Assembly (NCBI GenBank): GCA_013375335.1 | Contig: JABXJZ010000048.1 | Span: 1-8,654 of the forward strand | Length of the DNA stretch: 8,654 bases | Direction: 5' to 3' | Origin: Desulfobacterales bacterium | GTDB taxonomy: Bacteria; Desulfobacterota; DSM-4660; Desulfatiglandales; B25-G16 | Shown: piece after piece, positions 1-6,774 of the stretch | Layout: each line of letters opens with the position of its first letter | How positions within the stretch are numbered: position 1 is the first letter of the stretch | Translations under genes and position numbers: made by a program | Notes under the pieces: model-generated | Told to the model about the DNA's origin: nothing | Database searches by the model: none | Seen by the model: the letters and a program-made list of their open reading frames with translations, nothing else

Positions 1-17
1 GTCGTGAAAAGCGCAGC

Positions 18-49
18 GGCCTCCGACTCGGCCGAGCTCGTCGCGGGCC
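18..49. repeat. GC-rich hairpin at the left edge
   Basis: GGCC (18-21) and CGAC (24-27) pair with GTCG (40-43) and GGCC (46-49), leaving a 2x2 internal loop. The 12-base loop contains the palindrome TCGGCCGA. Outside the stem, GTGA (4-7) can pair with TCAC (55-58). The base composition is much richer in G+C than the following 350 bases. It could be the end of a structured RNA or a terminator stem belonging to sequence left of the window. No U-tract follows on either strand, so a terminator is not well supported. Confidence 0.3.
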
Positions 50-213
50 ACCAGTCACAGCAGCAAAGATCGCATGCCCTTTCCCGACATTGTAGACTAT
101 TTGATGCTCTCAGTAGTAACTTATCCCGTATTCAGACCCTCCAAGATCTATTTGTTGCTCGCCTAAATTGCATTTCCTCGCTGCGAAGGTCTTCCTCACG
201 TAGCCAATTACTG

Positions 214-263
214 TTGAAAAAAGGACGACTTTTTTCAAATTTCGACATTTTCTGTCGAATTTT
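214..263. repeat. Two abutting hairpins, one a perfect 10-bp stem
   Basis: TTGAAAAAAG (214-223) pairs perfectly with CTTTTTTCAA (229-238) around the 5-base loop GACGA. Directly after it, TTCGACA (241-247) pairs with TGTCGAA (253-259) around TTTTC, and the stem extends through one mismatch to 237-263. The two stems overlap by two bases, so full versions of both cannot form together. The first has A- and T-tracts in its arms and could terminate transcription on either strand. The second could equally be an operator dyad, 160 bases upstream of the transglycosylase start. The structures are certain; the role is inferred. Confidence 0.45.
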
Positions 264-421
264 CCGATGGATAGGTGGCCCGAATTTGAGCTAACACCTT
301 GTATTTTATCGATATATCGTATTCTGAAGAAATCGGTATGAGTTTTGCTTTTTTGCTATGCGCATAAGTGAAGACAGACATTTAGTCTTGGCATGCAACA
401 AGATCACCAAAACCTGCAGTG

Positions 422-2416
422 ATGAAGAAGAACTATCTGATATCTATTGTGATTTACTTGGTATTTTCAGGTAACTCGCTCTTCTCTGTCGAGCTTTGTG
501 CTGCCTCGGACCCCTTTCCCGTTTATCCCTGCATAGAAGAGAATGTCGATTTTTGGACTGACGTTTACACAAAGTATCCGACGACACAGGGAATTGTTCA
601 TGACGACACAAACTTGCATATCATCTACGACGTGATCGAACTGTTGCCACCCGAGAGGCACGGCGCAAGAAAAACCAATAGAAAACGGATCAGAAATGCT
701 AAGAATAAGTACAAGAAGATTTTAGAGAAATTGGCTCGCCGTGCGTTTGCCTCGGATGGGGAAGCAAGGCGCGTAGCAGCCCTGTTCGGTCCAAATGCAG
801 ACCCGGCCACCTTCCGAAGGGCGATGTACAAAATCCGATGCCAGACCGGCCAGAAGGACCGTTTTAGAGAAGGGGTTATTCGCTCCGGAGCCTATGTTGA
901 CCAGATCAAGGAAATTCTTCGCTCACACGGTCTACCTGAAGATCTCGCCTACCTGCCCCATGTGGAATCTTCCTTCGACACAAAGGCCTATAGCAAATTC
1001 GGGGCCGCAGGCGTCTGGCAATTTACGCGCTCCACGGGCAAGCGATTTATGACTGTGGGTTATGCGCTGGATGAACGATGGGATCCCATTCGATCGTCCG
1101 AGGCCGCAGCGCAATTGCTGAAGCAGAGTTATGAACAGCTTGGAAGCTGGCCAATGGCAATTACAGCCTACAACCATGGCATCCGAGGTATGTTACGGGC
1201 AAAAAGGGCCAACGGCAGCTACGAAGCAATATTTAAGGATTATAAAAGCAGAATCTTCAAGTTCGCCTCGAGGAACTTTTACCCGGAATTTCTAGCCGCC
1301 CGGAAGGTAGCGAAAGACTATGAGCGATATTTCGGTGCACTGGAGCTGGACAAGCCGGTCGAGATGCAAAAAGTAGTACTGACCGGTTATGCTTCCATTA
1401 AAGACCTATCCCGTTATTTTGAGCTGGACATCGGGACCATCCGAAGACTCAACCCCTCTTTGCGTCCACCGGTCTTTGAAGGGCAGAAATATGTGCCCAA
1501 GGGATATGCGCTGCGCTTGCCAACCCATGTGGTCCAAGGCTTAGGAGGTTCATCTGCCGAATTGCCACAGGGCATTTACAAGGCTCGCCAGAAACCCAGT
1601 CGCTTTTACCGGGTGAAGAGGGGCGACACCGTCTCAAAGATTGCGAAAATGCACGGGCTCAAGGTGTCTGACTTGGTTTTCGCCAACAACCTCAATTCTC
1701 GGGGCACCATTTATGTGAACCAGAATCTGCGGCTGCCGGTGCCGGGCGAAAAGCCTGATGTGCCGAAAACCATCCATGATAGCGATAAGAAAGGGGAAAT
1801 GCTCGAGGTTACTGATCTTCTTGTCTCTGAAGACCAGCCTCAGCCGCAACAAGCTGCAGGGCTGGCACCCCAGCACACACCTTTGGTATCCGAGGCCAGG
1901 ATCCCTGCTTCTGAATCATCCGTCAATCCGACTGCAGTAGCAGGCAACCTGGAGGTTGAGCGGGTCATGATACAGCAAGGCAAACCAATTGGAGTCATTC
2001 GGGTAGCAATCGAGGAAACCTTGGGGCACTATGCGGAATGGCTGGGAATTCCGACACAGAAGATCCGGCAGCTGAATGGCTTTCCCTTTGGAAGGACACT
2101 ACGATTGCATCAGAAAGTCAAAATTCCACTGGAGAGGGTTTCGAAAGAGCAATTTGAAGAAGCGCGGTTCGAATACCACAAGAATATTCAAGAGGATTTT
2201 CTTAGGGCTTACAAAATTGAGACCGTGCAGATGTATCGAGTGAAGAATGGGGACACTATCTGGACACTCTGCATTGAGGTATTCAAGATGCCGCTTTGGC
2301 TGTTGAAGAAATATAATCCAGAAGTAGACTTTCGCGATTTGGAATGGTCACAGAAGCTGATGATTCCCGTGGTCGAAAAAAAGGTCGAGGGTGGCCCTGG
2401 GAATCTAGCACTCTAA
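422..2416 (+). CDS. mltD: MltD-like membrane-bound lytic murein transglycosylase with LysM repeats
   Basis: This enzyme cleaves the MurNAc-GlcNAc bond of peptidoglycan in the periplasm, forming 1,6-anhydromuramic ends. The N-terminus (MKK, hydrophobic residues 5-23, likely signal peptidase I cleavage near residues 27-28) is a signal peptide. A Cys at 26 is not in a good lipobox, so a lipoprotein is unlikely. The goose-lysozyme-like (GH23) domain spans about residues 150-300 and shows the catalytic Glu182 in HVESSFD, GVWQF at 197-201 and AYNHG at 249-253. Two clear LysM peptidoglycan-binding modules lie at about 395-440 (YRVKRGDT) and 604-650 (YRVKNGDT). Two weaker LysM-like segments lie at about 319-367 and 521-570. 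A Pro/Gln/Ser-rich linker covers about 440-510. At 664 residues it is longer than E. coli MltD, mostly because of the C-terminal half. ATG at 422 is chosen; a GTG codon directly before it (419) would add one residue. Neither has a strong Shine-Dalgarno sequence. It faces the convergent IHF gene. Confidence 0.92.
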   Translation: MKKNYLISIVIYLVFSGNSLFSVELCAASDPFPVYPCIEENVDFWTDVYTKYPTTQGIVHDDTNLHIIYDVIELLPPERHGARKTNRKRIRNAKNKYKKILEKLARRAFASDGEARRVAALFGPNADPATFRRAMYKIRCQTGQKDRFREGVIRSGAYVDQIKEILRSHGLPEDLAYLPHVESSFDTKAYSKFGAAGVWQFTRSTGKRFMTVGYALDERWDPIRSSEAAAQLLKQSYEQLGSWPMAITAYNHGIRGMLRAKRANGSYEAIFKDYKSRIFKFASRNFYPEFLAARKVAKDYERYFGALELDKPVEMQKVVLTGYASIKDLSRYFELDIGTIRRLNPSLRPPVFEGQKYVPKGYALRLPTHVVQGLGGSSAELPQGIYKARQKPSRFYRVKRGDTVSKIAKMHGLKVSDLVFANNLNSRGTIYVNQNLRLPVPGEKPDVPKTIHDSDKKGEMLEVTDLLVSEDQPQPQQAAGLAPQHTPLVSEARIPASESSVNPTAVAGNLEVERVMIQQGKPIGVIRVAIEETLGHYAEWLGIPTQKIRQLNGFPFGRTLRLHQKVKIPLERVSKEQFEEARFEYHKNIQEDFLRAYKIETVQMYRVKNGDTIWTLCIEVFKMPLWLLKKYNPEVDFRDLEWSQKLMIPVVEKKVEGGPGNLAL

Positions 2417-2425
2417 CAATGAATT

Positions 2426-2447
2426 CGCAGGAGTTTATTCTCCCGCG
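2426..2447. terminator. Terminator-like hairpin after the mltD-like gene
   Basis: CGCAGGAG (2426-2433) pairs with CTCCCGCG (2440-2447) around the 6-base loop TTTATT, with a single A-C mismatch. It starts 10 bases after the transglycosylase stop codon, where a terminator would be expected. No U-tract follows, so intrinsic termination is uncertain; it may instead protect the mRNA 3' end. Confidence 0.35.
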
Positions 2448-2710
2448 CCGCAAGTCAAAAGAATTTCTCAGCCCTGATATTTAGGCCACACAAAACGCAG
2501 CATGTTACTCTCTTGTACAGGTATTCATCTCTTTTGTTGATTACGGTATTCTTGCCAAACGTACCGGCAGAGTCGAACTCAATTTCATTATACACTACAG
2601 ATCGTAGTCAAAACCTCAATGGCTTTTCATCCTCTGTGTTCACTGATATCATCTAGCCTCTGCCAAGGGATTAACGATTGTTAAATTGATTTCCTTAATT
2701 TGTCCGAACT
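2448..2710. other. Convergent intergenic region
   Basis: This lies between the ends of two converging genes. It is AT-rich and has no supported reading frame. The only structure I see is a short dyad TTAAC (2671-2675)/GTTAA (2680-2684), 27 bases past the end of the IHF gene, too weak to call a terminator. Confidence 0.5.
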
Positions 2711-2998
2711 CTACCTCCTTTGGTTTAGCTTATCCCTCAACCTCCCAGAGCACCTGAACGTAACCACCCTCCTTCCATCCAGGATCAAATCTTCCCCAGT
2801 CTGAGGGTTTCTTCCCCTCCGTCTCCCCTTGTCTTTTACGCAGAATTTCCCGAACCCACTGATCAGAACATCCTCGCCATCTTCCAGCGTCTTTTTGATG
2901 ATCTCTAGAAGGGATTCAATTACCTGTGCGGATTTGCCTTTGGAGAGGCCCACTTGGTTGTAGATAGAATCGATCAGATCTGCTTTGGTGAGGCTCAT
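2711..2998 (-). CDS. ihfA: Integration host factor alpha subunit / HU-family DNA-bending protein
   Basis: This small basic protein bends DNA and helps assemble promoters, recombination complexes and the nucleoid. Its 95 residues match the family's usual length. The N-terminal helical dimerisation part begins LTKADLIDSIY. The signature GFGKF is at 48-52, and the DNA-binding arm carries GRNPQTG at 62-68, with Pro65 in the position of the intercalating proline of E. coli IHF-alpha. The C-terminus reads VVTFRCSGRLR, with Cys where most members have Pro. The start is taken at ATG 2998, which gives the normal family N-terminus MSLTKADL; an in-frame TTG at 3010 would add MFPT and is less likely. No strong Shine-Dalgarno precedes either start. 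A perfect TTGACA box lies at 3036-3031. The gene follows the 163-residue unknown gene by 77 bases, so it may also be transcribed with it. Alpha versus a generic HU paralogue cannot be settled here. Confidence 0.9.
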   Translation of the reverse strand: MSLTKADLIDSIYNQVGLSKGKSAQVIESLLEIIKKTLEDGEDVLISGFGKFCVKDKGRRRGRNPQTGEDLILDGRRVVTFRCSGRLRDKLNQRR

Positions 2999-3007
2999 GG
3001 TGGGGAA

Positions 3008-3036
3008 CAATTAGCTTTAAGTCGCTATTCTGTCAA
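3008..3036 (-). promoter_or_regulatory. Possible promoter for the IHF gene
   Basis: Reading on the minus strand, TTGACA (3036-3031) matches the sigma-70 -35 consensus exactly. Seventeen bases further is TAATTG (3013-3008), which matches a -10 box poorly. If used, the transcript would start within a few bases of the ATG at 2998, giving an almost leaderless mRNA. That would fit the absence of a Shine-Dalgarno sequence. The -35 identity is seen; promoter activity is inferred. Confidence 0.28.
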
Positions 3037-3075
3037 TGGATTTCTGGTCTATGGCATTTACCTAGGTCTATATTT

Positions 3076-3567
3076 TCAACCCACCGCCGGGTGTTTGCCG
3101 AATATGGCAGCTGCAATAGATTCTACTATCTCCTGCGTAGGCGTCCAGGTGTACCGACGTTCATAGTGTTTCTTGGCAAACCTGTGATGAGCATTGATAA
3201 TCCCTCCGATTTGCCCTTCTTTCGGTGAAGGTGGTACCATGTTGACAGCCAGGGTTGCCGCTTTTTCCCTTTCAACAGGGTCGATCCGGCCTTTGGAATC
3301 GAAGTACAGATAAGAGTATTGAACCATAATAATAGCCACTGGCCTTCGGTTCTCCATCTCTACCACTACCAAGGCGTATCGGATGCGTTTGCCAGCATAC
3401 TGTGGAAGGGATTCCTTGGGATCACCCCGGCGCAATCGCTCGAATTTCGCCAGTGGAAGACGCTCCAAGGAGTCATCATCGTTGAGGAGAAAGACTCGTA
3501 GGCCGGTGCCCATTTTCTTCCCGAGGAGGTGCTCAATTGCCAGCTTATGATTTGGGAACTCAATCAC
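3076..3567 (-). CDS. Uncharacterised protein of 163 residues
   Basis: I do not recognise this family. The product is soluble: no signal peptide or membrane segment is visible. A charged N-terminal half (about residues 1-60, with LNDDDSLERLP and KFERLRRGD) is followed by a hydrophobic strand-rich core at about 61-95 (RIRYALVVVEMEN..., AIIMVQYSYLYFD). A C-terminal helical part rich in His, Lys and Arg (INAHHRFAKKHYERRY) and an Ala-rich tail complete it. The alternation of strands and charged turns looks like a real folded protein, and codon use resembles the neighbours. The start is GTG 3567, with an upstream in-frame stop at 3591-3589. An internal ATG at codon 19 (3513) is an alternative, and neither start has a good Shine-Dalgarno. 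It ends 77 bases before the IHF gene on the same strand, so co-expression is possible. Confidence 0.65.
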   Translation of the reverse strand: MIEFPNHKLAIEHLLGKKMGTGLRVFLLNDDDSLERLPLAKFERLRRGDPKESLPQYAGKRIRYALVVVEMENRRPVAIIMVQYSYLYFDSKGRIDPVEREKAATLAVNMVPPSPKEGQIGGIINAHHRFAKKHYERRYTWTPTQEIVESIAAAIFGKHPAVG

Positions 3568-3632
3568 AACACTACCAAATCTGAAAGGCTAAGGTCAACC
3601 CGTTGTTAACCCAGGGAAAAAGGAGGTAAGCT
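3568..3632. promoter_or_regulatory. Divergent region with an imperfect dyad
   Basis: This short region separates the unknown minus-strand gene from the integrase remnant. It contains GGTCAAC (3593-3599) facing GTTAACC (3605-3611), a dyad with one mismatch and a 5-base gap. Its position just upstream of an excellent ribosome binding site (AGGAGGT, 3621-3627) suggests an operator or leader hairpin for the recombinase when it was intact. This is inference. Confidence 0.25.
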
Positions 3633-3863
3633 ATGAGGGTATCAGAGGCCACGAGATGTTTTTTGGACTACCACAGGATGAATTCGAACACAAATACCAT
3701 CAGGAGCTATGAGCTTGTCCTTGCCCTATTTCTACATCAGGGGGATCTTAAGACCATATTAGCCAGAAAAAGGTTTCCTGACGGGGATTGCCCTGTTGGG
3801 TCACGTGATGGGGTATATCTGTGGCCACCACTCGCGGCATTCGTGCCATGGAAGGGATCGTAG
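3633..3863 (+). pseudogene. N-terminal remnant of a tyrosine recombinase (phage-type integrase)
   Basis: The first 33 or so residues (MRVSEATRCFLDYHRMN..., then NTIRSYELVLALF) have the look of the N-terminal SAM-like DNA-binding domain of XerC/XerD-type and phage-type integrases: a helix ending in FLDYHR, then T-I-R-S-Y-x-x-x-L. After that the match is lost, and the frame ends at 76 residues, against about 280-400 for a whole integrase. The catalytic domain with its Arg...His-x-x-Arg...Tyr residues is absent from all frames I read downstream. Translation signals are intact: AGGAGGT lies 5 bases before the ATG. The simplest reading is a gene truncated by deletion, with out-of-context sequence read through after about codon 33. 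It may be a trace of a lost integrative element. The family call rests on a short match. Confidence 0.55.
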
Positions 3864-3984
3864 CCGGTTAAGGCCCCACCGCCGAGAAAAAAGTATGGTA
3901 TCCGAAGTATTCACATGCCCGGTGGTGGAGATCTCTACATTCAAACTGAAGACATCGCGCCTGATGAGCACTACGGTACACCCC
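3864..3984. other. Decayed sequence after the integrase remnant
   Basis: No gene is supported here. Short open stretches occur in all three plus-strand frames, broken by stops, and none resembles an integrase catalytic domain. It looks like decayed or rearranged DNA lying just past the 3' end of the M24 gene. I see no terminator for the minus-strand operon in it. Confidence 0.4.
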
Positions 3985-5139
3985 TTAATCCAAGACCCAA
4001 AGCTCCCTTGGGGCCTGTGAGAGGACCTCACAGCCCGTTTCGGTCACGGTGACATTCTCTTCCACGTGGTAGATGCCATCTTCCATGACCAGGCCCGGCT
4101 CAATTGAAATGACCATGTTCTTCTGCAGGACAATAGGGTCCCACTTGGCTATGCTCGGGGGCTCGGTAAATAGAAGGCCGATGCCATGTCCGACCCGTCC
4201 GGCCGTAAAGGAGATATCCACCCCCCGCCTCCGAATCCCTTGTTCACACAGGTCCACGATGTAGGCGCCGGGGACGCCAGCCTTAACGGCAGCCACCGCC
4301 TCAGCCGTGGTATCCATTACAATCTTCTGGTAGTGGTTCTGCTGCTCAGTGGGCCCGCCGACAACGCCCGCACGGGAGAAATCAGCCCAGTAATCGTTTA
4401 CCGAAGCACCCATGTCCACCCATACCATATCACCCCGGGTAACCCTTCTGTCGGTGGGTCTACCGCTGATTCGCTGGTAATTTCCCCTGCCGGACGTCAG
4501 CATGATCCAGTAATAGTCCGCCCCGTGTTCGACCATTTTGCCGGTGAGAAGGCCGGCGATCTCCCGTTCGGCCATCCCCTCTTTGACCAGAGGAAAGCCC
4601 TCCACATACCCCTTGACCGTGATCTCCTGGGCTCGTCGTATACAGTCCAGTTCACGCGGGGATTTGATCATCCGCATCTCCCAGAGGATAGGCGCTGCAT
4701 CGACAAACTCGAATTCATTGAGTTCCGTTTGTAAAAGCAGAAAATCCTTGACCGGCATCCCGATTCTTTGCTCCTGGCCCAGTTCGACGCCTATCCGTTT
4801 GCTATCGGCCTTGTAACCACGGATTATGGTCGACAGTTCTTTTATCGGTGCATCCAGCAAAGAGCTATAGGTATCAATGGTCTGAAGCCAACTGGTTGAG
4901 GCAGTATCACCCTCGATAAAGATGTGAATCATTATATGGGGATCTCCTTCAAGGGGGAGGATGAAGTAGTTGGGGCGCGCTACCGTGCCTCCTGTAACCG
5001 GCCGGTGACCTGTGAAATAGTTGTAGTTGCGGTCCCCGGTGATAAACAGTAGGTCCATATCCTCTCGCGCCATCAGCTCTCGTGCCCTTTTTACCCGGCC
5101 TTCGTACTCATCAATTGGAAACCACGCCGTCTTTCGCAT
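3985..5139 (-). CDS. M24-family metallohydrolase (aminopeptidase P / creatinase-like)
   Basis: It is a two-domain, 384-residue cytoplasmic protein of the pita-bread fold. Residues 1 to about 155 form the creatinase-type N-terminal domain (DLLFITGDRNYNYFTG), and about 160-384 the metal-binding catalytic domain. All five metal ligands are visible: Asp242 (VDMGA), Asp253 (ADFSR), His318 (GHGIG), Glu347 (SIEPG) and Glu360 (HVEEN). The spacing is family-standard, so a two-metal hydrolase is expected. The family includes Xaa-Pro peptidases, creatinase and ectoine hydrolase, so peptide, amidine or other C-N bonds are possible. The second histidine usual in GHG(I/V)G..xHE is Thr325 (LFTEPPS), so ordinary prolidase activity is doubtful. 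The start is well supported: AAGGAAGGA lies about 7 bases before the ATG. It is the last gene of the apparent operon, 168 bases after the PLP gene. With a PLP enzyme and a PreA-like flavoprotein upstream, a catabolic role on a small nitrogenous molecule seems more likely than peptide turnover. Confidence 0.88.
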   Translation of the reverse strand: MRKTAWFPIDEYEGRVKRARELMAREDMDLLFITGDRNYNYFTGHRPVTGGTVARPNYFILPLEGDPHIMIHIFIEGDTASTSWLQTIDTYSSLLDAPIKELSTIIRGYKADSKRIGVELGQEQRIGMPVKDFLLLQTELNEFEFVDAAPILWEMRMIKSPRELDCIRRAQEITVKGYVEGFPLVKEGMAEREIAGLLTGKMVEHGADYYWIMLTSGRGNYQRISGRPTDRRVTRGDMVWVDMGASVNDYWADFSRAGVVGGPTEQQNHYQKIVMDTTAEAVAAVKAGVPGAYIVDLCEQGIRRRGVDISFTAGRVGHGIGLLFTEPPSIAKWDPIVLQKNMVISIEPGLVMEDGIYHVEENVTVTETGCEVLSQAPRELWVLD

Positions 5140-5307
5140 CCTCTATCCTTCCTTAATCCCTCACGTTATTCAACAAATTGGGCGATCCTTCTCACCTGCT
5201 TCTATTTGCCCTCAAAGCCGATATTGAAAATGGCATTTGAGAGATTCCGATATAGCCAAACAAAGGAGCAACCACGCGGGAAATAATATCTGTTTTTCGT
5301 GTGCAAC
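5140..5307. promoter_or_regulatory. Intergenic spacer with a hairpin between the PLP and M24 genes
   Basis: CTCAAAGCC (5211-5219) pairs with GGC-TTTGAG (5232-5241) as a 9-bp stem with one bulged base and a 12-base loop. In the transcription direction (right to left) no U-tract follows, so it is not a standard terminator. It may stabilise or process the mRNA and tune expression of the M24 gene. At 168 bases the gap is long for an operon, so a separate promoter here is possible, but I see no clear boxes. Confidence 0.3.
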
Positions 5308-6774
5308 CTAAGCCAAGAGCCCGACCCTGTCATTGAACTGCTCGATAAGCCCATCGATTTCATCCGCTTGCCGGTGTATTCCATCCCAATATTCTGGAAA
5401 GTCGTACCACTGGGCATTGAGTTCATCCAGGTCCTTGCCCTGCTGCTCAATCCAGGTGAAGTACTTCAGATTATGGATTTGGCGCTTGTCATAATAGGTC
5501 AACTCACGCATGTGCGCGGTGGATTCTCCCATAAGATATCGGTGGTAGTCCTTAGCCGCCTCTATTTCCGAATAAGGCCCGTGGGTGTCGCCCATTTCCT
5601 TCACGCGCGTCTGGTAGAGATCCATTGAGTCCGTCCATACGGTTAGCACGATATCACGGCTGGTCAATTCATAATATTTGGAGAATTTTATGGCACAGAG
5701 CAGATTACCGATACTTGAGATTCCCAGAAGGGGGAGCTTCCCAACGCACTCCTCGTTTATGCCCTGTTTCCCCACATAATTCCACCCTTCCGGCTCGTTG
5801 AGCAGGCGCATGATGTTCATGCACGATTCGTCATCCACGGCAATAACCATGTCCGTGTTCCTGACGTTGTGAATCCAGGGGATGTGCTTGTCGCCAATGC
5901 CCTCGATGCGGTGCTCCCCATAGCCACACAACAGGAGGGTCGGACACTGCAACGCCTCACACGCAACGATCTTGCCCTGAGGAAACACTTCCTTCAGGTA
6001 GTCTCCGGCCCCCAGTGTTCCGGCGGAGCCGGTCTGAGCAATAAAACCGGCATACCGGTCATCTTTTGACATGACTTTGTTGAGAACCTCTACCATGGCA
6101 TGGCCGGTCACTTCGTAGTGCCACAGGTGGTTTCCGAACTCCTCAAACTGATTGAAGATAACGATGTCCTCACGACTCCTTCTGAGTTCCCAGCATTTAT
6201 CAAATATCTCCTTCACATTGCTCTCGCATCCCGGTGTGGCAATGACTTCCCCGGCAACCTTTGACAGCCAATCGAATCGTTCCCTGCTCATCTCTTCGGG
6301 GAGTATTGCAATGGACTCACAGCCCAGTAGTGTCGCGTCATAGGCCCCACCGCGGCAGAAGTTACCCGTTGACGGCCAGACGGCCTTCTGATATGTGGGA
6401 TCAAATTGTCCCGTAACCAATCTGGGGACCAGACAACCGAAGGTAGCCCCAACCTTGTGTGAACCGGTTGGAAACCATTTACCCACAAGGGCGATTATCC
6501 TGGCATCCACTCCGGAAAGTCCTGAGGGTATTTCCATGTAATTGACGTCGCCAAACCCGCCCCCGAAATCGATGGGTTCATTCTTCCACGTTATCCTGAA
6601 GAGATTATGGGGATCAAGATCCCAGAGTTCGACGGTCTCTAATTGTCTTCTTATTTTTTCGGGTATCAGGCCGGGATCTCGCTGTTGTCGGAATGTGGGA
6701 ATGATAATATTTCTTTCCCTGGCCCGCTGGACGGCTCTTTCTAGTTGCTCCTCATTGATGGTTAAATCGATCAT
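5308..6774 (-). CDS. PLP-dependent enzyme, fold type II (tryptophan synthase beta / cysteine synthase superfamily)
   Basis: The 488 residues show the fold-type-II plan. The likely Schiff-base Lys107 is in FPTGSHKVGA. The asparagine loop PSTGN is at 134-138, followed by FCRGGA. The glycine-rich phosphate-binding loop GSAGTLGAGD is at 249-258, and a cysteine-synthase-like stretch RIEGIGDKHIPW is at 289-300. Family chemistry is beta- or gamma-elimination, beta-replacement, or ammonia-lyase/dehydratase action on amino acids. I cannot match it to a named enzyme: it lacks the threonine-synthase and diaminopropionate-lyase sequence styles I know. Past about residue 375 there is an extension of roughly 110 residues rich in Tyr, His, Asp and Glu, beyond the usual core. 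The start is ATG 6774, preceded by GAGGGGGA about 6 bases upstream, and this ATG overlaps the stop of a possible 28-codon frame (ATGA). It sits between the PreA-like and M24 genes, so it probably acts on the same pathway. The fold assignment is secure; the substrate is unknown. Confidence 0.88.
   Translation of the reverse strand: MIDLTINEEQLERAVQRARERNIIIPTFRQQRDPGLIPEKIRRQLETVELWDLDPHNLFRITWKNEPIDFGGGFGDVNYMEIPSGLSGVDARIIALVGKWFPTGSHKVGATFGCLVPRLVTGQFDPTYQKAVWPSTGNFCRGGAYDATLLGCESIAILPEEMSRERFDWLSKVAGEVIATPGCESNVKEIFDKCWELRRSREDIVIFNQFEEFGNHLWHYEVTGHAMVEVLNKVMSKDDRYAGFIAQTGSAGTLGAGDYLKEVFPQGKIVACEALQCPTLLLCGYGEHRIEGIGDKHIPWIHNVRNTDMVIAVDDESCMNIMRLLNEPEGWNYVGKQGINEECVGKLPLLGISSIGNLLCAIKFSKYYELTSRDIVLTVWTDSMDLYQTRVKEMGDTHGPYSEIEAAKDYHRYLMGESTAHMRELTYYDKRQIHNLKYFTWIEQQGKDLDELNAQWYDFPEYWDGIHRQADEIDGLIEQFNDRVGLLA

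Larger units (their letters stand above)
1..421. other. Non-coding left edge upstream of the mltD-like gene
   Basis: I see no gene here that I can support. The first 60 bases are GC-rich and foldable, and the rest is AT-rich. A reading frame from a GTG at position 4 stays open to 294, but its product is low-complexity (Ser/Gln/Arg-rich), it runs straight through two strong hairpins, it has no ribosome binding site and it resembles no family I know. Another frame, open from 8 to 166, ends in a plausible-looking peptide (MPFPDIVDYLM..., ATG at 74) but has no convincing start signal. The stretch probably holds the 3' flank of a gene or RNA to the left plus the promoter of the mltD-like gene. I cannot assign clear -35 and -10 boxes. 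A 10-bp palindrome CGATATATCG lies at 310-319. Confidence 0.5.

Noticed and set aside
276..291. A sigma-54-like TGG...GC pair upstream of the mltD-like gene
   Set aside because: The distance between the GG and GC elements is one base off the fixed -24/-12 spacing and the TTGC box is broken.
4..294. A 96-codon plus-strand reading frame
   Set aside because: Low-complexity Ser/Gln/Arg product, no ribosome binding site, runs through two strong hairpins and resembles no family.
2572..2580. A T-loop-like GTCGAACTC suggesting a tRNA
   Set aside because: No acceptor stem, anticodon arm or D-loop can be placed around it.
3774..3850. A short hydrophobic stretch in another plus-strand frame (GFLTGIALLGHVMGY), perhaps a membrane protein remnant
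   Set aside because: Only about 15 residues, preceded by a stop at the TAG before it, and matches no family.
4186..4734. A 182-codon plus-strand reading frame
   Set aside because: Lies wholly antisense to the M24 gene, whose minus-strand frame carries all five metal ligands; this is a shadow.
5202..5450. An 82-codon minus-strand frame running past the PLP gene's stop
   Set aside because: Mostly an overlapping frame of the PLP gene; the part in the gap has no start signal of its own.
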